From: Myxococcales bacterium
GTDB taxonomy: Bacteria > Myxococcota_A > UBA9160 > SMWR01
NCBI GenBank assembly: GCA_022572485.1
Contig: JACZVU010000100.1
Coordinates: 1-9,468, forward strand
Direction of reading: 5' to 3'
DNA length: 9,468 bases
Position numbers and translations under genes: made by a program
Shown here: piece by piece, positions 1 through 6,952 of the stretch
Layout: each line of letters opens with the position of its first letter
Position numbering within the stretch: position 1 is the first letter of the stretch
Notes under the pieces: generated by a model
What the model saw: the letters and a program-made list of their open reading frames with translations, nothing else
Told to the model about the DNA's origin: nothing
Databases searched by the model: none

Positions 1-577
1 ATACGGCGACCGTCGAGCCCGGCTTCACCTTCGCGGTGTAGAGCGCCGCACCGATCCCGGTGGTCACCGCACAACCGAAGAGGCAGACCTTGTCGAGCGG
101 TGCGTCGGAGCGAATTTTCGCGAGCGCGATCTCCGGAACGACCGTGTATTCGGCAAACGTCGAGATGCCCATGAAGTGGTGGAGCATCTTTCCCTTGTGG
201 GAGAGCCGACTGGTACCGTCGGGCATCAGGCCGCGACCCTGGGTCTCGCGCAATTTGAAGCAAAGATTGGTGCGGCCCGAAACGCAGAACTTGCACTCCC
301 GGCACTCGGGGATGTAGAGCGGGATCACGTGGTCGCCGACCGCCACGGAACTCACGCCGGGGCCGATTTCTTCCACGACGCCCGCGCCTTCGTGGCCGAG
401 CACCACGGGAAACAGGCCTTCGGGGTCTTCACCGCTCATCGTGAATGCATCGGTGTGGCAGACGCCCGATGCCGCGAGGCGCACCAGGCATTCGCCCTGC
501 TTCGGCCCGCCCAGATCGACCTCTTCCACTTCGAGAGGGGCCTTGGGCTCCCAGCAAATCGCGGCCTTCATCTTCAT
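1..577 (-). CDS. frmA: S-(hydroxymethyl)glutathione dehydrogenase / class III alcohol dehydrogenase, N-terminal 192 residues
   Basis: Zinc-dependent medium-chain dehydrogenase. The class III family oxidises the formaldehyde-glutathione adduct S-hydroxymethylglutathione with NAD+ in the cytoplasm, detoxifying formaldehyde. The 192 visible codons carry the catalytic-zinc ligands C40 (GVCHTD), H62-E63 (GHEG) and C169. They also carry the four structural-zinc cysteines C92, C95, C98 and C106. Class III signatures include [22 protein letters not shown] and [15 protein letters not shown]. The family is about 370 residues, so roughly half, including the NAD-binding Rossmann fold, lies beyond position 1. 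I chose the ATG at 577 because AGGGAGA lies 7 nt before it; an in-frame ATG at 571 is possible but less well placed. It is divergent from the TPR membrane protein gene. It is unlikely to be another ADH class given the signatures. Confidence 0.95.
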   Translation of the reverse strand, partial: MKMKAAICWEPKAPLEVEEVDLGGPKQGECLVRLAASGVCHTDAFTMSGEDPEGLFPVVLGHEGAGVVEEIGPGVSSVAVGDHVIPLYIPECRECKFCVSGRTNLCFKLRETQGRGLMPDGTSRLSHKGKMLHHFMGISTFAEYTVVPEIALAKIRSDAPLDKVCLFGCAVTTGIGAALYTAKVKPGSTVAV

Positions 578-591
578 CGTGGCGTCTCCCT

Positions 592-607
592 GTCATTTTG
601 TCATTTT
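592..607. repeat. Tandem 8-bp direct repeat in the frmA leader
   Basis: GTCATTTT occurs twice back to back (592-599 and 600-607), just upstream of the frmA Shine-Dalgarno sequence. It would lie in the 5' leader if transcription starts from the candidate -10 box at 635-640. It could be an operator half-site pair or chance; no regulator is visible nearby. Confidence 0.3.
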
Positions 608-634
608 ACGCATCGGTGGGCGGCGTGGCGCGAC

Positions 635-640
635 AGTATA
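635..640 (-). promoter_or_regulatory. Candidate -10 box for frmA
   Basis: TATACT on the minus strand (5 of 6 matches to TATAAT), about 58 nt upstream of the frmA start codon. No good -35 hexamer is present at 16-18 nt; the best placed sequence is TTCCT-like. An activator-dependent promoter is therefore possible, and so is a false match. Confidence 0.3.
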
Positions 641-661
641 GCGGCGCCATCCAGTTAGGAA

Positions 662-779
662 GGCTCCAGCATCACAGCCGCCGCCGTCCGCCAAGCAGCA
701 CCGAGAGGAAGCAAGCGGGGACGTTGTTCACAGCCACCGCCGTCCGCCAAGCAGCACCGAGAGGAAGGCGGCTCCAGCA
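662..779. repeat. Intergenic direct repeat: two 40-bp copies framed by a repeated 10-mer
   Basis: Copies at 672-711 and 728-767 are identical except for one base (G680 versus A736), giving a 56-bp period. The 10-mer GGCTCCAGCA lies immediately before the first copy (662-671) and 2 nt after the second (770-779). The block sits in the divergent intergenic region between frmA and the TPR membrane protein gene. It contains no convincing gene. The 56-bp period is not a multiple of three, which argues against a duplicated protein repeat. Confidence 0.85.
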
Positions 780-833
780 CGAGTTGAACATTGGGGTGGC
801 CATCACCTACTCAAGCCCGGGATCGATCGAGAG

Positions 834-2867
834 GTGAAGATTCACCAACGTCCCCTACAAAAAGAGACCTCCGAATCACCCGATACCACTCCAGCCGCAT
901 CGCTCGCGCTACGCTTTTCCACTATGCGCCCTCATGGCTGGATCGGACTCCTGCTCGTCATGGCGACGCTAGCTGTGTTCTATCAAGTGCGTTACCACGA
1001 GTTCGTCGCATACGACGATACCGTTCATATCATTCAGAATACGCAAGTTCGCGACGGACTGAGTGCCGCCGGATTCGTGCGCGCATTTCAACCCTACGAC
1101 ACAAACTGGATTCCTCTCACTTGGATCTCGTACCAAGCCAACTACGCATTGTTCGCGCTGGAGCCCGCAGGCTACCTCCTCACGAATGTCGCACTACACG
1201 CTGCGAGCGCTGTCCTGCTCTACTGGGTTCTCTTTGGTATGACAGGAGCCATCTGGCGTAGCGCCTTCGTCGCGGCCATCTTCGCACTGCATCCACTCCA
1301 CGTCGAATCCGTGGCATGGGCGACAGAGCGCAAGGACGTGCTCTCAGGCTTGTTCTGGATGCTCACGCTGAGAGCGTACACAAATTACTGTCAAAAACCA
1401 AGGACGCTTTCGCGCTATCTCTTGGTACTTCTCAGCCTGGCGCTGGGGCTCATGGCAAAGCCGATGCTAGTCACTTTGCCTTTCGTGCTCCTGCTGCTCG
1501 ACTACTGGCCGCTAGGCCGACTGCAAGGCTCCAAGGAAAGCGCCTGGCCGCGGGCTTCTGCACTGCGCGCGGCACTCGTCGAAAAGCTACCGATGTTCGG
1601 ACTGTCTGCAGTCGCAAGCGCCGTGACCTTCATCGTGCAACGCGAGTCGGGCGCGGTTCACGCTCTCGATAGGCTCCCTCTTGGATTTCGCTGCGCGAAC
1701 GCACTTGAATCTTACGCAATTTACGTGTGGACGACCCTATGGCCGAGCGGGCTCGCGGCTTTCTATCCCCACCCCTCGATATCGATCTCGACTTGGCGGG
1801 TTGGGATCTCCGCGCTGTTTCTGCTGGCAACGAGCGTCCTCGTGGCCCGAAACATCCGTTCGAAACCCTACGCGATCGTAGGTTGGCTTTGGTATCTGGG
1901 GACGTTGGTGCCCGTGATCGGTCTCGTTCAGGTGGGAATGCAGGCGCGAGCCGATCGCTACATGTATCTGCCCTTGATCGGGCTCTCGATTCTCGCCACA
2001 TGGGGCGTCTCCGACTTTTCGGCCCGCTGGCGTGTGCCGCGCCCCGCACTGGCGGCGATGGCAAGTGTGATACTGGTCGCGTTTGGCATGAGTTCGTGGC
2101 AGCAGGCGAGAACGTGGCGCAACACTGAGACGTTATACCGGCGTGCCCTCGCCGTGACCGACGAGAACTACCTCGCACACACGGGTTTGGGCAATTTTCT
2201 GTTGCTGCGGGGGCAGGTCGAGGAAGCCTCCGGGCACTTCACCGAAGCGGTGCGGATCGCGCCCGGGTGGTCCAAAGCCAGGATGGGGCTGGCGGACGTC
2301 GCAGCGGCTCGCGGCAGGCTGAGCGAGGCTCTTCGCATCTACCAGACAGAGTTGCAACGCGATCCCGACAGCGTCGAAGCGATGGGTCGCTATGGCATCG
2401 CACTGGGGCTCGCGGGCCGCTACGCGGAAGCGCGTCCCCATATGCTCCGCGCGCTGGACGCACACCCGGGCATCGCAGAGTTGCACCTGAGTCTATCCAT
2501 CATCGAGGCCAAGCAAGGGAATCCGCGCGAATCCGTACATTACGGGCGGGAAGCCTTGCGCCTATTACCCGACAGCGTCGAAGCCGCGAACAATCTCGCT
2601 TGGCTGCTCGCAACCTGCCACGATTCGAGCCTGCGCGAGCCGGACGAAGCCATCCGGCTGATCGAAAACATCGCGCTCGAGTCGCAAGACCCCAACCTGC
2701 TCGACACCCTAGCCGCCGCCTACGCGGCCGCGGGGCGCTTCGATGCTGCGACTTCCACCGCCAACCACGCGGTGGCCCGAGCCGAGGCGCTCGACATGAA
2801 GGCCAGCGCGTCCGAGTTTCGCGCCCGCATCTCACTTTACCGCCGCGGAAAACCGTACATTCAGTGA
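834..2867 (+). CDS. Multi-pass GT-C/TMTC-like membrane protein with C-terminal TPR repeats
   Basis: A polytopic inner-membrane protein of 677 residues. The N-terminal two thirds resembles bacterial relatives of eukaryotic TMTC proteins and GT-C glycosyltransferases. These use a lipid-linked sugar donor and an acidic motif in the first extracytoplasmic loop. Here that loop has YDD at 60-62, followed by HPLHVESVAWATERKD (153-168), AKPMLVTLPF (208-217) and RADRYMYLP (372-380). About ten hydrophobic segments fall between 36 and 420. The C-terminus holds regular 34-residue TPR-like units starting near 446, 480, 514 and 548, a longer unit at 582-620, and a last one at 621-654. The GTG at 834 has only weak purines before it. 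The ATG at 924 (residue 31) starts just before the first membrane segment, as is usual in relatives, but also lacks a clear ribosome site. Glycosyltransferase activity and the acceptor protein are inferred, not shown. The gene is monocistronic and converges on the TonB receptor gene. Confidence 0.85.
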   Translation: MKIHQRPLQKETSESPDTTPAASLALRFSTMRPHGWIGLLLVMATLAVFYQVRYHEFVAYDDTVHIIQNTQVRDGLSAAGFVRAFQPYDTNWIPLTWISYQANYALFALEPAGYLLTNVALHAASAVLLYWVLFGMTGAIWRSAFVAAIFALHPLHVESVAWATERKDVLSGLFWMLTLRAYTNYCQKPRTLSRYLLVLLSLALGLMAKPMLVTLPFVLLLLDYWPLGRLQGSKESAWPRASALRAALVEKLPMFGLSAVASAVTFIVQRESGAVHALDRLPLGFRCANALESYAIYVWTTLWPSGLAAFYPHPSISISTWRVGISALFLLATSVLVARNIRSKPYAIVGWLWYLGTLVPVIGLVQVGMQARADRYMYLPLIGLSILATWGVSDFSARWRVPRPALAAMASVILVAFGMSSWQQARTWRNTETLYRRALAVTDENYLAHTGLGNFLLLRGQVEEASGHFTEAVRIAPGWSKARMGLADVAAARGRLSEALRIYQTELQRDPDSVEAMGRYGIALGLAGRYAEARPHMLRALDAHPGIAELHLSLSIIEAKQGNPRESVHYGREALRLLPDSVEAANNLAWLLATCHDSSLREPDEAIRLIENIALESQDPNLLDTLAAAYAAAGRFDAATSTANHAVARAEALDMKASASEFRARISLYRRGKPYIQ

Positions 2868-3017
2868 CCGGCGTCAATGGTTTTCACCGGTCGACGCCAA
2901 CTACTTCTGCCGCTGTCGTGGACTCCCTGAAATTGGACCCTGAGAGCGTTCCGACACGGAAATGTCCTTCACTTCCGGTTGTTCTTCTTTCGGACCGGCC
3001 GAGCATCGCACCGCGGA

Positions 3018-5141
3018 TCAAAACACCAGCTTCACTCCCAAACGCACGTCGCGGCCCGGAAGCGGCGCCACATCCTTGAGAAAAGAAGTCGAAATGCGCG
3101 CCTCTTCGTTCGTGAGATTGCGGCCGCGGGCGAAGAAGCTGATCTCGGGATGATCCTTGAAGGGGCGCACGTCGAGATCGAGATTGAACAGCACGTAGCC
3201 ATCGGTGGGAAGCTCGGAGGCGGCGGTCTTTTTCTGCTCGCCCGACCAGCGAATGTCGATCCCAAAATCGAAGAGTCCACTCTGTAGCTCCAAGGCGCTC
3301 TTCACGGTCACGGGCGGCATCCGCGGAATGTTGCCACCCGATCGAAACCGGCCCCGAACGTAATCGACCACCGTTCGCATCCCAACTGAGTAACCAGACT
3401 GCTCCCACAAGATGATGTGAAGTTCACCTTCGACCCCGTAGAACTCGGCGTCGCTCTGCCCATAACGAAAGACTGGAAGACCCTCCATTTCTGCGCCGGT
3501 TGTCTCGAGAAAGATGAAGTCATCGTATGCGGTGTAGTAGGCATTCGCCCCGACAGAGATCCGATCCGTTTTACGCCGGATCGAGAACTCGGCTCCGATA
3601 GCCGCCTCCGCATCGAGATCCGAATCGCCAACCTGGAAGGCTTCAATGGCGAGATGGGGGCCGTTGGAATAGAGCTCGACGGCAACCGGGTGCCGCTCGT
3701 TTCGATATCCAAGCAAGCCGACGTGCCAGCCCTCGGAAAAATTCCAGCGCGCGCCGCCAGAAACACTGAAGGTATCACCCGCGTAACCAGAAGAGCCGCG
3801 GGCATCGATTCCCTGGTGCTCGTACCGCCCTCCGATTTCAAGCAGCCAATCCTCGTAACCCCAGTAACCCAGGTCGATCTCTTCGACTGCGAAGAGCCCT
3901 ACGTTATAAGTCTTCGATCGGGGCACGAAGGCCTCTTCACCGAACGCAGCGAGGGTGTTCTGCGCGACCTGAACCCCCAACGCGCCATCGAGCGCCTTCC
4001 AGTTTTTCTGGACGAGTTCGAGGCGGCCTTCCCAGCCGTTGCTCTCAAATCGCGTGCCGACTTCACCTCCCTCCAATTCCTTGTGCTCGTAGTCCGCCCA
4101 GCTCCAGGTCAGCTCGCTCTTGTCGAAGACAAAATACTCCCGATTGATTTCCGCGCGGACATCGACCCTCACCTGGTCGAGATTGATGCGCGCATATTCC
4201 CCTTCTCCCACTTCAGCATCGTGACCGCCGAGAACACCGTAGTTCGTGTTGAAGAACGTTCCCGAAGCGCCAAAGTTCCAATCTTCCGCGAGATAGGACG
4301 CACCCACACTCGCGCCGCGGGAATCGAAGCTGCTGTTGCGGGCCTTTCCCCTTGAAGATTCGTGTACATCACCGTTGGCGGCTTCGAGGGCTCGCAACTG
4401 TTTCGACTCGGCGCTCCCTGGGATTCCGTAGTCGCCCGCTGCGCGCGCAAAGCCGTCGGCGTGAAACGCAAACCGCCCCGTGCCGAGGTCGATCGACCCG
4501 CGGCCCGCTCGATCGGCGGCACTGCTCGCCCAATAGGCCATGGTGTCGAAGTCATAACCTCCATCTGGAACGGACCGAGGAATTCTCTCGGTGATCATGT
4601 TGATAACACCCCCGACCGCCGAACTGCCGTAGAGAAGTGTCGCAGGCCCGCGGATCACCTCAATCCGATGCAGCGTGAGCGGCTCGGCAGCGACCGCGTG
4701 ATCGGGGCTTTCGGCGGAAGCGTCGAAGGAGACGATTCCATCCACCATCGTCCGCACGCGGCTGCCGCCGAGGCCACGGATGATTGGGCGGCTCGCGGCG
4801 CGACCAAAAAACGTCGAACTCACGCCAGGTTCGTAGGCCAGGGTTTCGCCGATGGTCGGCTCGATTCGCCGCGCCAGGTCTTCTCCGGAGAGGATCGAAC
4901 TCGCCTGGAGCAGATCGAAACGCGAGCGCTCCGTTGGAGAACCGCTCACGATAATTTCCTCGTAGTCACCGTGGTGATGATGGCGCTCGTGATCGTGATC
5001 GGCTTCGCTGGCGCGCTCGGCAGCTTCCGTCTGCGCAGGGTCGGATTCCGCCCAGGCCGTGCTGGCACTCACAGAAAGAGCAAACGCCGCCATGGCATTT
5101 CGCCACAACACCAGCGCAGTGCATTTCGAATGACTCGACAT
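3018..5141 (-). CDS. TonB-dependent outer-membrane receptor, ZnuD-like (probable zinc or other metal uptake)
   Basis: Outer-membrane beta-barrel transporter of 707 residues, powered by TonB-ExbBD. Residues 1-31 form a signal peptide ending AWA. A histidine cluster follows (HDHERHHHH, 49-57), then a TonB-box-like segment (EEIIVSG, 61-67). The plug domain spans about 72-184, with IIRGLGGSRVRTMVDG, SPDHAVAAEPL (about 145-155) and RIEVIRGPATLLYGSS. The chain ends in Phe (KLVF), as outer-membrane barrels usually do. The SPDHA motif and histidine cluster recall the ZnuD zinc receptors; copper is the main alternative. I place the start at the ATG at 5141, 10 nt after GGGAGA. The in-frame TTG at 5159 overlaps that ribosome site and would add residues before the signal peptide. 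The gene lies 120 nt downstream of a small His/Cys protein gene. I found no convincing Zur or Fur box in that gap. Confidence 0.93.
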   Translation of the reverse strand: MSSHSKCTALVLWRNAMAAFALSVSASTAWAESDPAQTEAAERASEADHDHERHHHHGDYEEIIVSGSPTERSRFDLLQASSILSGEDLARRIEPTIGETLAYEPGVSSTFFGRAASRPIIRGLGGSRVRTMVDGIVSFDASAESPDHAVAAEPLTLHRIEVIRGPATLLYGSSAVGGVINMITERIPRSVPDGGYDFDTMAYWASSAADRAGRGSIDLGTGRFAFHADGFARAAGDYGIPGSAESKQLRALEAANGDVHESSRGKARNSSFDSRGASVGASYLAEDWNFGASGTFFNTNYGVLGGHDAEVGEGEYARINLDQVRVDVRAEINREYFVFDKSELTWSWADYEHKELEGGEVGTRFESNGWEGRLELVQKNWKALDGALGVQVAQNTLAAFGEEAFVPRSKTYNVGLFAVEEIDLGYWGYEDWLLEIGGRYEHQGIDARGSSGYAGDTFSVSGGARWNFSEGWHVGLLGYRNERHPVAVELYSNGPHLAIEAFQVGDSDLDAEAAIGAEFSIRRKTDRISVGANAYYTAYDDFIFLETTGAEMEGLPVFRYGQSDAEFYGVEGELHIILWEQSGYSVGMRTVVDYVRGRFRSGGNIPRMPPVTVKSALELQSGLFDFGIDIRWSGEQKKTAASELPTDGYVLFNLDLDVRPFKDHPEISFFARGRNLTNEEARISTSFLKDVAPLPGRDVRLGVKLVF

Positions 5142-5261
5142 TGTGTATAATTCTCCCAATCACATGCGCACTGCAGATCCAGACTCCATTACGAGAGGTG
5201 GGATCCGCCGCGCGCATCGCCTCTTCGAAGCGAATTCGCACTTGATAACGCGTCGATCGGA

Positions 5262-5570
5262 TCAGGAAGGAAAGGGAGGTGCGCGTTTCCGCTGGGTGCC
5301 GTACGTGGTGTACTTCAGGCTATCCGGTATCGGCGAAAACACCGCCTCTATGGACTCGGTCGCCGCGGCTGCATCTGCTGTGGCAAACGAAACAACCGCC
5401 TGTTTGTGCGGCTCCGAGATGCGACATACCACACAATCGCTCCGTCCCAAATCGTGACCGACTGAATGGGACAGTGCGAAAAATTGCCCTACCAGAAGAA
5501 ACGCGACGAAAATCACCGCGCGCAGCGAAGCGCAACCGACGGGATGCATCGACTGGAGCGCCCTGTTCAT
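5262..5570 (-). CDS. Small membrane/exported His-Cys protein, DUF2946-like
   Basis: A protein of 102 residues. It has one hydrophobic segment at about 17-33 (membrane anchor or uncleaved signal). A metal-ligand-rich patch follows directly: H35, H39, C46, C49 and H55, in the arrangement HSVGH...DCVVC...H. The layout resembles DUF2946 proteins, which often neighbour TonB-dependent metal receptors. The family call rests on this pattern, not on a search. The tail is polar and basic with no recognised motif. The ATG at 5570 is preceded by GGAAGGG at about 7 nt. This ribosome site and start were duplicated by a 17-bp tandem repeat. The gene lies 17 nt after the pterin dehydratase stop and 120 nt before the TonB receptor start. 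Periplasmic metal binding or sensing for the receptor is an inference. Confidence 0.6.
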   Translation of the reverse strand: MNRALQSMHPVGCASLRAVIFVAFLLVGQFFALSHSVGHDLGRSDCVVCRISEPHKQAVVSFATADAAAATESIEAVFSPIPDSLKYTTYGTQRKRAPPFPS

Positions 5571-5601
5571 TCAGGCACCCTTCCCATTCAGGCGCCCTTC
5601 C
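5568..5601 (-). repeat. 17-bp tandem duplication carrying a ribosome site and start codon
   Basis: On the minus strand, GGAAGGGYGCCTGAATG occurs twice in tandem (5601-5585 and 5584-5568), differing at one base. Each copy ends in TGAATG. In the first copy TGA is the phhB stop and ATG opens a six-codon reading frame (MGRVPE). That frame stops at 5569-5567, overlapping the ATG of the DUF2946-like gene as ATGA. Confidence 0.9.
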
Positions 5602-5911
5602 GCATGGAAAACTCTTCCGAGATCGCGTTCATCTTCTTCGCGAGGGAAAAATCCAGATTCGTGATGCCATCCGCACTATGCGTCACGAGATCCACTACGA
5701 CCGTGGCGTAGACGTTCGACCACTCCGGATGATGATTCATGGTTTCCGAGTATAGCGCCGCGCGTGTCATGAAACCAAACGCCTGGTTGAAATTACGGAA
5801 GCGAAATTCTCGGTGTAGCTTGCCGCTCCGAACCACCCAACCCGGAACACGCTCCAGCGCCTGTTCGATTTCCGCGCTGCTGAGCCTTTCGGGTCGACTC
5901 GACTCCGCCAT
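5588..5911 (-). CDS. phhB: 4a-hydroxytetrahydrobiopterin dehydratase (pterin-4a-carbinolamine dehydratase)
   Basis: A cytoplasmic enzyme of 107 residues, typical of the family. It dehydrates the 4a-hydroxy-tetrahydropterin made by aromatic amino-acid hydroxylases, allowing cofactor recycling. The signature is clear: ETMNHHPEW (56-64) with the active-site pair H60-H61, then VTHSADGITNLD (76-87) with H78. I start it at the ATG at 5911. That codon lies 1 nt after the hydrolase stop (TGAGATG), which implies translational coupling. The frame stays open upstream to 6139, but that stretch runs antiparallel in register inside the hydrolase gene and lacks family similarity. The gene is followed 17 nt later by the DUF2946-like gene. 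No phenylalanine hydroxylase is present in the window, so the role here is uncertain. Confidence 0.95.
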   Translation of the reverse strand: MAESSRPERLSSAEIEQALERVPGWVVRSGKLHREFRFRNFNQAFGFMTRAALYSETMNHHPEWSNVYATVVVDLVTHSADGITNLDFSLAKKMNAISEEFSMRKGA

Positions 5912-5912
5912 C

Positions 5913-6872
5913 TCAACGGTTCTCGCGTGGCGCGGGGGGAGCGAGCTCGACGGGACGGACGGCCCCGCTTGCCTCTTCCCAGGCGCGTCGAATTGCGAAG
6001 TCGCGATCGAATTTAAACAAGAAGGGGATCGAGATCTGCTCGAAAGCTCCGTCGCTCTCGAAATCAGCAGCAGCCAGGGTCTCTTCGAGGGATTTTCCGG
6101 CCGCAACGGAATCCCTCGCGAAGGCTGCGAGTTCAGCAATAAAGCGCTGAAACTCGAGGAGGCCAGCGCGATCCGTCACGGGGCCGTGGCCTGGAATCAC
6201 TTGATCAAAATTGAGGGCGAGCACTCGGTCGAGCGTCTCCGCCCACTGTTGTACCGAGCCGCCCGCCTCGAGGTCGATGTTCGGATAACGGCGATTGAAG
6301 AAGAGATCACCCGCGTGGAGGACACGATCTTCGACGAAGAGAACGACGAGATCGCCTCCTGTGTGGCCGCGTCCCAGGTAGAAGGAGCGGATCGTCTTGC
6401 CGCCGATCCTCAATTCGTGCCTGTCTGTGAACAGATCATTGGGAACAGACCCCGCGATTGAATCCTCCCAGAAGGCCGAGTCGAACCGCTCGAGATAGGC
6501 GCGGGTGCGCTCCGTCGCCACGATGCGCGTCCCCGTCGGCCAAGCCGGGTTACCGTGGGTGTGGTCCGCGTGATAGTGGGTATTGACGACAGCCTGGGTG
6601 GGTCCACCGCCGAGCCTTTCGGCGAGATCTCGGATGCGCCGACCCTGAATGGGAAACGCCATCGTATCGACGATGACCGCCCCACTCTGGGTCCGAAGTA
6701 CAGCGACGTTTCCACCAGCGCCGTAAACTACGTAGACCGAGCCGGTCACGGCTTCGTGGTCGAGAAAGGTAATCCGATTGTAGAGGTAGACAGCCAGCGA
6801 CCCCGCCAATGCGACCAGAACAGCAGCGATCACGCCGACTTTGCGACCCACGTTCCCCCCTGAAGAGTGCAC
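5913..6872 (-). CDS. Membrane-anchored metallo-beta-lactamase-fold hydrolase
   Basis: A protein of 319 residues with one N-terminal membrane segment (about 12-30), probably anchoring the catalytic domain on the periplasmic face. All five MBL metal-binding motifs are present: HYHADH (99-104, with H99, H101, D103 and H104), GHTGGD (H170), AGDL (D189) and PGHGP (H229). It should bind two metal ions, usually zinc. The substrate is unknown; beta-lactamase activity should not be assumed. The GTG at 6872 has no ribosome site and lies only 4 nt after a TATAAT box. A GTG at 6851 (residue 8) with AGGGGGG just upstream is an alternative start that keeps the whole membrane segment. The gene heads a possible four-gene minus-strand unit, 1 nt before phhB. 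The coding 3' end is Pro/Arg-rich. Confidence 0.9.
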   Translation of the reverse strand: MHSSGGNVGRKVGVIAAVLVALAGSLAVYLYNRITFLDHEAVTGSVYVVYGAGGNVAVLRTQSGAVIVDTMAFPIQGRRIRDLAERLGGGPTQAVVNTHYHADHTHGNPAWPTGTRIVATERTRAYLERFDSAFWEDSIAGSVPNDLFTDRHELRIGGKTIRSFYLGRGHTGGDLVVLFVEDRVLHAGDLFFNRRYPNIDLEAGGSVQQWAETLDRVLALNFDQVIPGHGPVTDRAGLLEFQRFIAELAAFARDSVAAGKSLEETLAAADFESDGAFEQISIPFLFKFDRDFAIRRAWEEASGAVRPVELAPPAPRENR

Positions 6873-6876
6873 TGGA

Positions 6877-6882
6877 ATTATA
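6877..6882 (-). promoter_or_regulatory. Candidate -10 box (perfect TATAAT) for the MBL-phhB unit
   Basis: TATAAT on the minus strand ends 4 nt before the GTG at 6872. A start about 7 nt downstream of the box would make the message leaderless, or nearly so, for translation from 6872, or give a leader of about 20 nt for the GTG at 6851. No TTGACA-like -35 hexamer is visible at 16-18 nt. Confidence 0.4.
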
Positions 6883-6895
6883 CGCCGCGGCCCAT

Positions 6896-6918
6896 GCGCC
6901 GCACTGCGGGGGCGGCGC
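6896..6918 (-). terminator. GC hairpin downstream of the EAL gene
   Basis: A perfect 7-bp stem, GCGCCGC (6896-6902) pairing with GCGGCGC (6912-6918), with a 9-nt loop. It lies 35 nt after the EAL stop in the 80-nt gap before the MBL gene. No T tract follows on the minus strand. It may be a weak or factor-assisted terminator that isolates the downstream unit, or simply a GC-rich inverted repeat. Confidence 0.3.
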
Positions 6919-6952
6919 TCTCATTTCAGGGCGAGAAGGCCCGGAAGCGACT

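Noticed and set aside
176..658. A 160-codon plus-strand open frame opposite frmA
   Set aside because: The minus strand encodes an unmistakable class III alcohol dehydrogenase with all zinc ligands.
2870..2898. Hairpin GGCGTC / GACGCC between the convergent genes as a terminator
   Set aside because: The stem is only 6 bp with a 17-nt loop and no T tract on either strand. Nothing else in 2868-3017 is convincing.
2267..3079. A 270-codon plus-strand open frame over the TPR region
   Set aside because: It is an Arg/Ser/Pro-rich shadow of the TPR-coding sequence in another frame, and it runs past that gene's stop into the receptor gene.
3417..4355. A 312-codon open frame on the plus strand inside the TonB receptor gene
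   Set aside because: It is antisense to a clear receptor gene and shows no domain features. Long antisense frames are common in GC-rich DNA. The same holds for the plus-strand frame at 4362-5150.
5912..6139. A longer phhB with a start at 6139
   Set aside because: The extra 76 residues overlap the hydrolase gene in another frame and look like frame noise. The family size (about 100 residues) fits the ATG at 5911.
5739..6461. A 240-codon plus-strand open frame
   Set aside because: It lies opposite phhB and the MBL hydrolase, both of which have complete family motifs; it shows no recognisable features.
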